Assembly (NCBI GenBank): GCA_023247135.1
Contig: JAHFHB010000052.1
Span: forward strand, 1 to 9,490
Origin: Candidatus Omnitrophota bacterium
Lineage (GTDB): Bacteria; Omnitrophota; Omnitrophia; Omnitrophales; Aquincolibacteriaceae
Length of the DNA stretch: 9,490 nucleotides
Direction of reading: 5' to 3'
A program made the position numbers and the translations under genes. Shown piece by piece: positions 1-6,547 of the stretch. The first letter of the stretch is position 1. Each line of letters starts with the position of its first letter. The notes under the pieces were generated by a model. That model saw only the letters and a list, made by a program, of their open reading frames with translations. It did not search any database and was not told the DNA's origin.

Positions 1-2301
1 ATACATGAACGCGCAGCGGCCATATTCCTCCAGCCTGGAGGGGCTGAGCTGCGTCGAGGAAAACCAGTCTTTTGCGTGGATCCGCTCATCCGTCAATGCA
101 TCCTGGACACGGTAAAACGCCCGTGCGAATCGATTTTCTGCAAGCGGATCGGCCAGCAGGATTCGGCCTGCGCTCAAAGCTTCGGACATAAGCTCCACAC
201 GATGCTTTTCGTGAATCAGCGTTCCTAAAACTGAAAGTTCAAGTTCGCGCCGCGTCGCAGCATCCGCCGGACGAACGAAAGGGCGCGCCAGTTCCTGGCG
301 TTCCACGCGCACGCTTCCCGGCTTAAAAAGGCGCAGGGTTTCATCCACGTAGTAAGACGGCAGGTATTCCTTGCCTTCAAGATCAATCCGGGGATAAGAA
401 AGCACCAGCATTTCCGTGGCGCGCGTGCACGCCAAATAGTAAAGGTAACGTTCCATCGACTGCCGCTCAAGATGTTCGCGCAGCAATACGCCGGAGACTT
501 CGCTTCCGTTAAAAAGCCGCCTTTCCCAATCGGAAAGCACGGGATCTTCACGCATTTGCAGAGGGAACTTGCGTTCCAGAAGTCCGGCCAGAAAAACAAC
601 CCGGTAATCTTTTTCACGCGCGAGCGAAATGTCATAAACCTGTACGCGGTTGGCATCGCCGCCGCGCAGCGAATAAAGATCCAGTTCAACGAGCCGTAAA
701 AAACGGTCCGCGAATTCATCAAAAATATCCGCAGTCTCACCTTCTGACTTCTGCATGCGTCCGATGGAAAGTTCAATCTCATCGAGAATCGCACCCATTC
801 GCCGAAGCGCCGCCGCATCACGGCGCACCGCCTCGGTGACCCGTTCGCCGCCGGACTCCACCGTCAGCAGGCTGCTGATCATCTCAAAAAAAACGCTTTT
901 CAACTCCGCGAAAGACCCGGCCATGCGCAGCCGGTCTTCCCAGCCAGTGAGAACCGAAAAACGCACTGAACTGCCCTGCGACAATTCCCCAGCTTGCTCC
1001 GCCCCAAGCGCTTCAAGCCAACGCTCCCGCCCCCCCGCAATGCGGCGCCGCATGGCAAAATGCTCAAGCCGTGAAACCCACTCCAGGGAGTTGTTTTCAC
1101 TCCCGAGGCGGCGGACGTACGTGGATTTAAGAAAAGCCATCAAATCGCCGCGCTTCCAGTCTTCTCTGAAAAGACGCACGAGCCTTGCCGCCACGCGCAC
1201 GAGCGGAGCAAATTCAAGCCGTTCGCGTTCATGAATCTCAAGCGGAATGCCATAACGCCCAAAAACCGAGCGGATCACTTCTTCGTAAGACCCGATCGTT
1301 CGCAGGAGAATCGCAAAATCGCTGAAGCGGTAATGGCCGGTGCGCTGCGCCCGGTCCACATGCCGGGCAATCATCTCGACTTCGCCTTCCACGCCCACCG
1401 CCTCAAAATAAAGCAATTCAGGCCCCGCCGCCGGCGGTACGGCAGCCCGCGTTTCTGAAAACAACCGCCGCTCGATAATTTTAAGCGACTCCGGGATGTT
1501 GGCACGCGCACGCGTCCGCAAGAATTCAGGCTTAAACCCAAGCGCCAAAAGCCGGTCACGAAATTGCCCTGGTCCTTGAAACAAAGCGGTCCGTTCAGGA
1601 TCCGGATCGAGCGTCAACGCCACGGTCACTTCCGATGCCTGCGAGCACAAACCTTCCAGGCAGGCGAATTGAAGTTCAGAAAAATCAAAAAAACCGTCCA
1701 GCCAAATACGTTTAAACCTTGGCGCTTCCGCGGGGCTCCGGCCGGCACGCCGGGCCGCTTCGAGCATGAGATCTTCGCGGTCGCGCATACCCCGTTCCGC
1801 CAGCGTTTTTTCGTAGGCTTCGAAAAGTCCAGCCAGCGTTTCGTATTTGGGCGCCAGTTCAGGTTCAAGCGGCTTCATGGCATTCATGCGCTGCCGGAAA
1901 GACGCTGCATCCAGCAAAGACTCTTTCAATTCGGAAAAAAAGGAGAGGATCGTGTTTACAAAACCCGGACTTTGCTTGACCCGCGTGAAATAATCCCAGC
2001 CCTCCTGCGCCAGCAGATCGCGTAGGATTAAATAACGCGTCACGTTGTTCGCCGCCGATTCTCCCGGGCCGAATAATTCCATCATGATTTTTGAAAAAGT
2101 CGTAATGCGCCGGTGGAAAAACCCTTCGATTTTGCGCTGAAGCATGAGGTTCGTAACGCGTTCGGCATGTTCGGCAGACGGCAGAAGGTAGAGCAGGCCC
2201 GGTTCCAGCGGGTCTTTGAGGCCGCGCAGCGCGGCCTCAAACTCATTGAGCAGCTGGTGGGTCTTGCCTGAACCGGCGGGACCGATGAGAAGGCGTTTCA
2301 T
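1..2301 (-). CDS. addB: AddB-like ATP-dependent nuclease/helicase subunit (3' end beyond the left edge)
   Basis: The reading frame runs 767 codons from ATG at 2301 to the window edge with no stop. It resembles the AddB/RexB subunit of the AddAB recombination enzyme, which processes double-strand breaks to 3' tails. Residues 7-14 are a Walker A motif, GPAGSGKT. Residues 199-204 (IWLDGF) match the AddB 'i.idGf.dft' strand after motif II. FAILLRT near 329-335 and the following GIPLEIHER segment match the AddB inactive-helicase core. VVFLAGLLERKFP (568-580) and YLYYLACTRATEM (619-631) correspond to UvrD-like motifs V and VI. The last visible residues, LSPSRLEEYGRCAFMY (752-767), are the classic entry to the PD-(D/E)XK nuclease, where C763 would be the first of four 4Fe-4S cysteines. 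The other three and the catalytic D/K residues would lie left of the window. It starts 13 nt after queD without a clear Shine-Dalgarno, suggesting coupling. addA would be expected next. A stand-alone AddB-like Cas4-type nuclease is a less likely reading. Confidence 0.85.
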   Translation of the reverse strand, partial: MKRLLIGPAGSGKTHQLLNEFEAALRGLKDPLEPGLLYLLPSAEHAERVTNLMLQRKIEGFFHRRITTFSKIMMELFGPGESAANNVTRYLILRDLLAQEGWDYFTRVKQSPGFVNTILSFFSELKESLLDAASFRQRMNAMKPLEPELAPKYETLAGLFEAYEKTLAERGMRDREDLMLEAARRAGRSPAEAPRFKRIWLDGFFDFSELQFACLEGLCSQASEVTVALTLDPDPERTALFQGPGQFRDRLLALGFKPEFLRTRARANIPESLKIIERRLFSETRAAVPPAAGPELLYFEAVGVEGEVEMIARHVDRAQRTGHYRFSDFAILLRTIGSYEEVIRSVFGRYGIPLEIHERERLEFAPLVRVAARLVRLFREDWKRGDLMAFLKSTYVRRLGSENNSLEWVSRLEHFAMRRRIAGGRERWLEALGAEQAGELSQGSSVRFSVLTGWEDRLRMAGSFAELKSVFFEMISSLLTVESGGERVTEAVRRDAAALRRMGAILDEIELSIGRMQKSEGETADIFDEFADRFLRLVELDLYSLRGGDANRVQVYDISLAREKDYRVVFLAGLLERKFPLQMREDPVLSDWERRLFNGSEVSGVLLREHLERQSMERYLYYLACTRATEMLVLSYPRIDLEGKEYLPSYYVDETLRLFKPGSVRVERQELARPFVRPADAATRRELELSVLGTLIHEKHRVELMSEALSAGRILLADPLAENRFARAFYRVQDALTDERIHAKDWFSSTQLSPSRLEEYGRCAFMY

Positions 2302-2314
2302 CAAGATTCACACA

Positions 2315-2716
2315 TCACTCGTGATAAACAGCTGAGGAATTTGGAGTTTCCCAAAAAGTCACTTTGGAAACAGGCAGACGCAGTTTGCGGGCTTCTTCGA
2401 AAATCAGACGCGCCAGGGTTTCAGCCGTCGGGTGCTCAGGCAATCCCACCACCGGTTCCCCCATTTGAGTCAGCGGCGCCAGTGCCGGATCGTTGTCCCA
2501 TAAAATCATACGGTGATCGAGTGTTTGCGAAATCCAGTGTCCGATCGTGGCATTGACCTGCTCAAAATCCATGACCATGTCCTGCTCATCCAGTTTCTGG
2601 CTCGAAAGCTCAATCTCCACCGCTGCGTTATGCCCATGCAGGCGCGCGCACTTACCGGCGTGCTTGACCAGCCGGTGCCCGTAACTGAAATGGACGGTGC
2701 GGGTAATGCGGTACAT
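2315..2716 (-). CDS. queD: 6-carboxy-5,6,7,8-tetrahydropterin synthase (QueD)
   Basis: This 133-residue protein of the 6-pyruvoyltetrahydropterin synthase fold is of normal length. QueD converts 7,8-dihydroneopterin triphosphate to 6-carboxytetrahydropterin, the second step of the queuosine/7-deazaguanine pathway. Zinc ligands are H14 (in FSYGHRL), H27 and H29. C23 in GKCARLHGHN gives the CxxxHGH spacing characteristic of QueD rather than the ExxxHGH of folate-type PTPS-III. D67-H68 (LDHR) and E99 (HPTAET) supply the catalytic His and the substrate-anchoring region, and E123 (WET) binds the pterin near the C terminus. The ATG at 2716 is preferred over an in-frame TTG at 2737, because GGAG lies 7 nt upstream and the beta strand begins right after it. 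It follows a pteridine reductase and precedes addB. No queC, queE or folE is visible, so a role in another pterin pathway cannot be excluded. Confidence 0.93.
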   Translation of the reverse strand: MYRITRTVHFSYGHRLVKHAGKCARLHGHNAAVEIELSSQKLDEQDMVMDFEQVNATIGHWISQTLDHRMILWDNDPALAPLTQMGEPVVGLPEHPTAETLARLIFEEARKLRLPVSKVTFWETPNSSAVYHE

Positions 2717-2723
2717 GTTGTTT

Positions 2724-2727
2724 CTCC
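2724..2727 (-). promoter_or_regulatory. Shine-Dalgarno of queD
   Basis: GGAG on the minus strand lies 7 nt before the ATG at 2716. It fixes the queD start downstream of the alternative TTG at 2737. The palindromic repeat ends a few nucleotides upstream of it. Confidence 0.75.
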
Positions 2728-2733
2728 ATGATT

Positions 2734-2788
2734 GCAATCCTCACGGGATTGCTTCGCCTGCTACGCAGGCTCGCAATGACGCGCGAGG
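2734..2788. repeat. Palindromic REP-like intergenic element with two competing hairpins
   Basis: The element fills the space between the pteridine reductase stop and queD. Hairpin A is perfect: GCAATCC (2734-2740) pairs with GGATTGC (2746-2752) across a 5-nt loop. Hairpin B is GCCTGC (2756-2761) with GCAGGC (2765-2770) around a 3-nt loop. Hairpin B is extended across a small internal loop by ATTGC (2748-2752) with GCAAT (2773-2777), then by an imperfect outer arm, 2739-2745 with 2782-2788. ATTGC 2748-2752 is used by both folds, so A and extended B exclude each other. Read on the minus strand it has the 'GTCATTGCGAG...GAAGCAATC' pattern I recognise from dispersed repeats in several bacterial genomes. 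Only one copy occurs here, so dispersal is inferred. Confidence 0.7.
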
Positions 2789-3541
2789 TCAGGCAGCGGC
2801 ACAGCCGCCATCCACAGGAATGACGGCGCCGGTCACATAATCCGTTCCTTCAATCAAATAAAGCACGGTTTGCGCAATGTCGGCGGGCGTTCCAAAACGT
2901 TTAAGCAGTGTACGCTCCGTCACTTTGGCGCGGCGCGGCGCTTTCATCCCCGGCGGCGGAAGAATCGGTCCCGGGGCCACCGCATTGACTTGCACGTGCG
3001 GCGCCAGTTCGCGCGCCAGGCAAATCGTCATCGCAGCCAGCCCCGCTTTGGAAATCGTGTAAGGCGCATAGCCATTGGCCGGATTTGCCACGGCGGAATC
3101 GGTCAGGTTGATGATCTTGCCGCACTTGCGCCGGAACATCAAGCGGCCCGCCGCCTGCGAAAGGAAAAAAGGCGTTTTCAGATTCACACCCAGCAGTTCG
3201 TCCCAACTTTTCTCGCGCACTTCACCGAACACCGTCGAAAAATAAAGCGAAGCGTTATGGATCAAAACATCCAGCGGGCCCAGCTTGCGTTCGGCTTTTT
3301 GAATAAAACCGGCCGCTCGTCTCTCAAGTCCTGCGCCGCCGCGCGGCGAGAAGTCACAGCACAAAATCTCGCAGCGGACTCCGCGTTTGCGGATCTCTTC
3401 CTGGAGGCCGCGAGCTTCGCGCCTGGAATCACGGTAGTGGAGCAGCAGATTGGCCCCTCGGCCGGCCAGCGTCAGAGCTATTTCGCGCCCGATTCTGCGC
3501 GCGGCTCCGGTAATCAATACGTTTCTTCCCGAAAGTTTCAT
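2789..3541 (-). CDS. Pteridine reductase-like short-chain dehydrogenase (PTR1/FolM type)
   Basis: This is a 250-residue NADPH-dependent SDR. The nucleotide-binding motif is TGAARRIG (11-18), with an arginine where classical SDRs have glycine, as in the TGxxxRxG of pteridine reductases. HYRDS at 35-39 suits NADPH preference, followed by HNAS (95-98), PYTISK (160-165), NAVAPGP (186-192) and VDGG (243-246). The catalytic set is D148, Y161 and K165. Asp replaces the usual Ser and lies 13 residues before the Tyr, the same spacing as in Leishmania PTR1 (D181/Y194). Such enzymes reduce dihydropterins such as dihydrobiopterin, dihydromonapterin or dihydrofolate. The adjacent queD supports a pterin substrate, but which pterin cannot be told. 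The ATG at 3541 sits 4 nt after the glutaredoxin stop, and the Rossmann strand starts immediately after it. An upstream in-frame extension would overlap that gene and adds no family-like sequence. No Shine-Dalgarno is evident, suggesting translational coupling. Confidence 0.88.
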   Translation of the reverse strand: MKLSGRNVLITGAARRIGREIALTLAGRGANLLLHYRDSRREARGLQEEIRKRGVRCEILCCDFSPRGGAGLERRAAGFIQKAERKLGPLDVLIHNASLYFSTVFGEVREKSWDELLGVNLKTPFFLSQAAGRLMFRRKCGKIINLTDSAVANPANGYAPYTISKAGLAAMTICLARELAPHVQVNAVAPGPILPPPGMKAPRRAKVTERTLLKRFGTPADIAQTVLYLIEGTDYVTGAVIPVDGGCAAA

Positions 3542-3545
3542 GCGT

Positions 3546-3797
3546 TCAGGCCAGTTTTTTATCCAGTTCCCCGGAACGCTCCAACGCGGAAAGGTCATCG
3601 AAACCGCCGATGAATTCTTCGCCGATAAAAATCATGGGCACCGTCATCCAGCCCGTTTTTTCCTGCATTTTCCCGCGCGTCTCTTCATCATGGCTGAGAT
3701 CGATTTCCTGGAAAGGAATGTTTTTATTTTTCAGCAGCTGCTTGGCCCGCATGCAATAAGGGCAGTGGTCAGTGCTATAAACTTTAACGGGTTTCAT
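3546..3797 (-). CDS. grxC: Glutaredoxin 3-type thiol-disulfide oxidoreductase (GrxC)
   Basis: This 83-residue single-domain glutaredoxin is the usual length for bacterial Grx3. The dithiol active site CPYC lies at 12-15, the cis-proline loop TVP at 52-54, and the glutathione-binding GGFDD at 64-68. It would reduce protein disulfides or glutathionylated proteins in the cytoplasm, using glutathione or an equivalent thiol. The ATG at 3797 overlaps the ispH stop as ATGA, and AGGA lies about 9 nt upstream. This favours it over an in-frame TTG at 3806. The tight coupling with ispH suggests, but does not prove, a link to redox or Fe-S upkeep of IspH. The CPYC dithiol motif argues against a monothiol (CGFS) cluster-transfer glutaredoxin. 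Confidence 0.93.
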   Translation of the reverse strand: MKPVKVYSTDHCPYCMRAKQLLKNKNIPFQEIDLSHDEETRGKMQEKTGWMTVPMIFIGEEFIGGFDDLSALERSGELDKKLA

Positions 3798-5002
3798 GAC
3801 TGGCAATCCTGAGACGTCTCTAAAGCTATCTGGCGAATGCGTTCTATCACTTCTTCAATCACGCGGTTGGGCGTAGAAGCACCGGCTGTAATGCCGATCG
3901 TCACGCTGCCTTCCGGCAGCCAGGGCGACGTCTCAAGAATATCCGTGCTGAAAACTTTTTTATGGCGGATCAAATGACTCGAGACAATACATTCGGCATC
4001 TTTGACGTGATAAGCCGGGCAGTGCTTTAAAGAAATCTCCACGAGATGGCCGGTGTTGCTGGAATTGTAGCCGCCCACCACGATCATCAGATCCACGCCT
4101 TCCGCCGCCAATTTCAAAATGGCGTCCTGCCGGTCCTGCGTGGCCGAGCAAATGGTGTCAAAGTGACGGAAACGCGCTGCCGCCTCCTCAGAGCCGTAAC
4201 GCCGGCACATGGATTCCTGCAGCATGTTAGCGATCTCAAGCGATTCGCTGGAAAGCATCGTCGTTTGGTTGGCACAGCCGATACGCTGCAGATCGCGATC
4301 CGGATCAAAGCCAGGCGAGGCCGCGGGGCCAAACTCTTTTAAAAGCTGTTCCGAATTGCCGCGGCCTTCGATAAATTCACAAACCATCCGCGCCTGTTCC
4401 TTGTCGCGCACCACCAGATAGTGGCCGCCGTCATACTGCAAGGCGCGCGAGCTGGTCGCGCGGGTTTCTTCATGATCATATTTGCCGTGAATCACTGACG
4501 TAAAACCGTTGGGCGCGTACGAATCCACACGTTTCCAGACGCTCATCACCGAACCGCAGGTCGTATCCACGATCACACAGCCTTTTTTCTGCAGTTCGCT
4601 CATCTCGACCACCATGGCCCCGAAGGCCGGCACGATCACCACGTCGTCTTTGGTGATCTGATCCATGGTGACACCGCAGGCGTAAGGGCCGTAGAGAAAT
4701 TGAATGCCCAGTTCCAGCAGTTTGGCATTGACGCGCTGATTATGGATGATTTCGTTGGTCAGAAAAATACGGCGGTTCGGAAATTTGGCCTTGGTTTCGT
4801 AAGCATAGTCAATGGCCCGATCCACTCCGTAACAGAACCCAAACTCCTGCGCCAGGCGGAAATTCAAACGGCCGGACTGCAGGCGAAACCCGTTGGCTTT
4901 GATGGACTCGATCAGCGGACTATGATAACTGGCGGTGAGCTGAGGCTTGACTTCCTCTTTCAGGCCAAAACTTTTACGGATAATTTCGGTAGGTTGTGAC
5001 AT
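3794..5002 (-). CDS. ispH: 4-hydroxy-3-methylbut-2-enyl diphosphate reductase, plant/cyanobacterial type (IspH)
   Basis: This 402-residue enzyme of the last step of the MEP pathway reduces HMBPP to IPP and DMAPP with a 4Fe-4S cluster. The three cluster cysteines are C57 (FGFCYGVDRA), C149 (DTTCGS) and C285 (DTICSATQDRQ). Substrate-pocket signatures are NEIIHN (83-88), IHGKYDHEET (171-180), NQTTM (245-249), GGYNSSNTGHL (310-320) and AGASTP (373-378). The protein is about 90 residues longer than the roughly 310-residue E. coli form. It has the extra N-terminal stretch and the insertion around 200-245 with FDPD typical of the plant/cyanobacterial branch. DTTCGS has Gly where that branch commonly has Pro. 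It is the first gene of the apparent five-gene operon. Nothing resembling a Shine-Dalgarno precedes the ATG, and a promoter sits directly in front of it. Confidence 0.96.
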   Translation of the reverse strand: MSQPTEIIRKSFGLKEEVKPQLTASYHSPLIESIKANGFRLQSGRLNFRLAQEFGFCYGVDRAIDYAYETKAKFPNRRIFLTNEIIHNQRVNAKLLELGIQFLYGPYACGVTMDQITKDDVVIVPAFGAMVVEMSELQKKGCVIVDTTCGSVMSVWKRVDSYAPNGFTSVIHGKYDHEETRATSSRALQYDGGHYLVVRDKEQARMVCEFIEGRGNSEQLLKEFGPAASPGFDPDRDLQRIGCANQTTMLSSESLEIANMLQESMCRRYGSEEAAARFRHFDTICSATQDRQDAILKLAAEGVDLMIVVGGYNSSNTGHLVEISLKHCPAYHVKDAECIVSSHLIRHKKVFSTDILETSPWLPEGSVTIGITAGASTPNRVIEEVIERIRQIALETSQDCQS

Positions 5003-5003
5003 A

Positions 5004-5039
5004 GGGGGCTAGTATAAAGGAAAGCCCCTTAGAAGTCCA
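5004..5039 (-). promoter_or_regulatory. Sigma70-like promoter of the ispH operon, predicted leaderless
   Basis: On the minus strand, TGGACT (5039-5034, 4/6 to TTGACA) is followed after a 17-nt spacer by TATACT (5016-5011, 5/6 to TATAAT). Normal geometry puts the transcription start near 5004, only about 2 nt before the ATG at 5002. The absence of a Shine-Dalgarno fits a leaderless mRNA. The start site itself is inferred. Confidence 0.6.
5005..5028. repeat. Inverted repeat around the ispH -10 box
   Basis: GGGGCT (5005-5010) and AGCCCC (5023-5028) form a perfect 6-bp inverted repeat with 12 nt between the arms. The -10 hexamer lies inside it. It could be an operator. It is not followed by a T-run on either strand, so a terminator is unlikely. 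Confidence 0.45.
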
Positions 5040-5059
5040 GAAAGCGAGATTTGTCATAA

Positions 5060-5078
5060 CTCATTTTGTAGCAATGAG
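5060..5078. repeat. Short inverted repeat downstream of chrA
   Basis: CTCATT (5060-5065) pairs with AATGAG (5073-5078) around a 7-nt loop, just past the chrA stop. It has no following U-tract in the chrA direction. It could stabilise the transcript end but is not a convincing intrinsic terminator. Confidence 0.3.
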
Positions 5079-5083
5079 ATAGA

Positions 5084-6439
5084 CTATAACTTGAACAGCA
5101 GCTTCCAGATCAGCCCAAAAACGGCGGCAGCGGCTAAAACACTGATCATGCCGCGTTTAAATTTTAACAAGGCCAAGGCCGCAAAAACTGCAACCAGAGC
5201 CGCCCCGGGATCGAGGCTGTGAAGGTCCGGAACGTAGGCGTGCAGCCAGCTCCAGCTTTTTTCAGCGCCGCGGGCAAAAAGCACATGCAGGGCAAACCAG
5301 ACTGCAAGGTTGAGAATCACACCGACCACCGCTGCCGTGATGGCTGATAACGCCGAGCTGAGTATTTTATTTTCGCGCAATTTTTCAATAAACGGCGCGC
5401 CTAAAAAAATCCACACGAAACACGGCGTAAACGTCACCCACATCGTCATCAGCGACCCCAGAATTCCGGCCCACAGCGGCGTAAACGGCGCACTCTGCCG
5501 GTAGGCTCCCATGAACCCCACGAACTGCACCACTTGAATCAGGGGCCCGGGGGTTGTTTCCGCAAGTCCCAGGCCATCCAGCATTTCGCCGGGACTCAGC
5601 CATTTAAAAACGTGCACGGCCTGCTGTGCCGTGTAAGCCAAAACGGCATACGCCCCGCCGAAAGTCACCATGGCGGCCTTGCTGAAAAATACGCCCTCCT
5701 GAACCAGCACATGCGACGGCCCAAGAAAAACCCGCGCAATCCCAAGAGGCCCGAACCAGGCCGCCAGCCCCGCCCCGAGCACGCAAAGCACGCGCACAAG
5801 GCTCGGTTTGGTTTGACGAGCCTTCGCATCCAGCACGCCCTCAACACCCGCCGCATGCGCCTTGATCACATGAAATTTTGATTCAAAAAAGCGTCCGCCC
5901 AAAAAGCCTGCGGCTCCCGCAAGCAGAATGATGACTGGGAACGGCACCCGTAAAAAAAAGATCGCTAAAAAAGCTGCGGCCGCAAATCCTATCATCACCT
6001 CATTCTTGAGGGCCTTCCTGCCGATGCGAACGACCGCTTCCACCACTACGGCCAACACCGCCGCCTTCAATCCGAAAAAGATCGCGCCGGCCAGCGGCGT
6101 GGTTTGATACAGCGCATAAGTAATGCTGAGTCCAAGAATCGAAAGGAAACCGGGTAGCACAAAGAGCCAGCCCGAGGCCAGTCCGCCCCAAGTGCCGTGC
6201 AGCAGCCAGCCCATGTAGGTCACGAGCTGCTGGGCTTCGGGCCCCGGAAGCAGCATGCAGTAGTTGAGCGCATGCAAAAAACGGTTTTCGCTGATCCACT
6301 TTTTTTCTTCGACGAGCACGCGGTGCATCACCGCGATCTGGCCGGCTGGGCCGCCAAAACTCAAAAGCGCGATCTTGCACCAAACGCGCAGAGCCTGGCG
6401 AAATGTGACGGACTGAATTGAGGTTTGTGAATTTTCCAT
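5084..6439 (-). CDS. chrA: Chromate transporter family protein (long-chain ChrA)
   Basis: This 451-residue inner-membrane protein belongs to the CHR superfamily, the long form made of two homologous halves with many hydrophobic segments throughout. The N-terminal half has FGGPAGQIA (28-36) and LLPGPEAQQLVTYMGW (63-78). The C-terminal half repeats the pattern as TFGGAYAVLAY (259-269) and ETTPGPLIQVVQFVGF (294-309). Characterised members export chromate by proton-driven antiport and protect against Cr(VI). The natural substrate in organisms without chromate exposure is often unclear. The ATG at 6439 is chosen over a TTG directly before it. No strong Shine-Dalgarno or convincing promoter is visible upstream. 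No chrB or other chromate-resistance partner is present, and base composition looks like its neighbours, so recent transfer is not indicated. Confidence 0.92.
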   Translation of the reverse strand: MENSQTSIQSVTFRQALRVWCKIALLSFGGPAGQIAVMHRVLVEEKKWISENRFLHALNYCMLLPGPEAQQLVTYMGWLLHGTWGGLASGWLFVLPGFLSILGLSITYALYQTTPLAGAIFFGLKAAVLAVVVEAVVRIGRKALKNEVMIGFAAAAFLAIFFLRVPFPVIILLAGAAGFLGGRFFESKFHVIKAHAAGVEGVLDAKARQTKPSLVRVLCVLGAGLAAWFGPLGIARVFLGPSHVLVQEGVFFSKAAMVTFGGAYAVLAYTAQQAVHVFKWLSPGEMLDGLGLAETTPGPLIQVVQFVGFMGAYRQSAPFTPLWAGILGSLMTMWVTFTPCFVWIFLGAPFIEKLRENKILSSALSAITAAVVGVILNLAVWFALHVLFARGAEKSWSWLHAYVPDLHSLDPGAALVAVFAALALLKFKRGMISVLAAAAVFGLIWKLLFKL

Positions 6440-6492
6440 CAAGTGCAGCTATTCTTCTATAAGCTCCCGGTAAATGCAACCTTATGTTTCAT

Positions 6493-6521
6493 TTGCCGCC
6501 CGCCGCCCCGGCCGCTATAAT
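6493..6521 (+). promoter_or_regulatory. Promoter of the EF-P family gene
   Basis: TTGCCG (6493-6498, 4/6 to TTGACA) and a perfect TATAAT (6516-6521) are separated by 17 nt. The predicted start near 6528 gives a leader of about 20 nt that contains the Shine-Dalgarno. It faces away from chrA. Confidence 0.75.
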
Positions 6522-6534
6522 TTGCCCGAACAAT

Positions 6535-6541
6535 GAGGAGG
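6535..6541 (+). promoter_or_regulatory. Strong Shine-Dalgarno that sets the EF-P start
   Basis: GAGGAGG lies 6 nt before ATG 6548. An in-frame ATG at 6533 would place this site inside the coding sequence and leave no site for itself, so 6548 is the start. Confidence 0.85.
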
Positions 6542-6547
6542 CTTTTC

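Noticed and set aside
225..1868. Several minus-strand open frames (225-821, 1371-1559, 1626-1868) that might suggest a frameshifted gene
   Set aside because: They lie in a different frame from the uninterrupted AddB-like frame, whose motifs are continuous from 2301 to the edge. They are shadows, not fragments.
2870..3613. 247-codon plus-strand open frame opposite the pteridine reductase
   Set aside because: Its sequence is the arginine- and glutamine-rich type produced by antisense reading of a GC-rich gene. The opposite strand has full SDR motifs.
6440..6480. Promoter for chrA (TTGCAT with a weak AAGAAT)
   Set aside because: The -35 matches only 3/6 and the -10 only 4/6. This is not distinguishable from chance.
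6533..6547. In-frame ATG at 6533 as the EF-P start
   Set aside because: The strong GAGGAGG site would then be coding, and the family N terminus aligns with the ATG at 6548.
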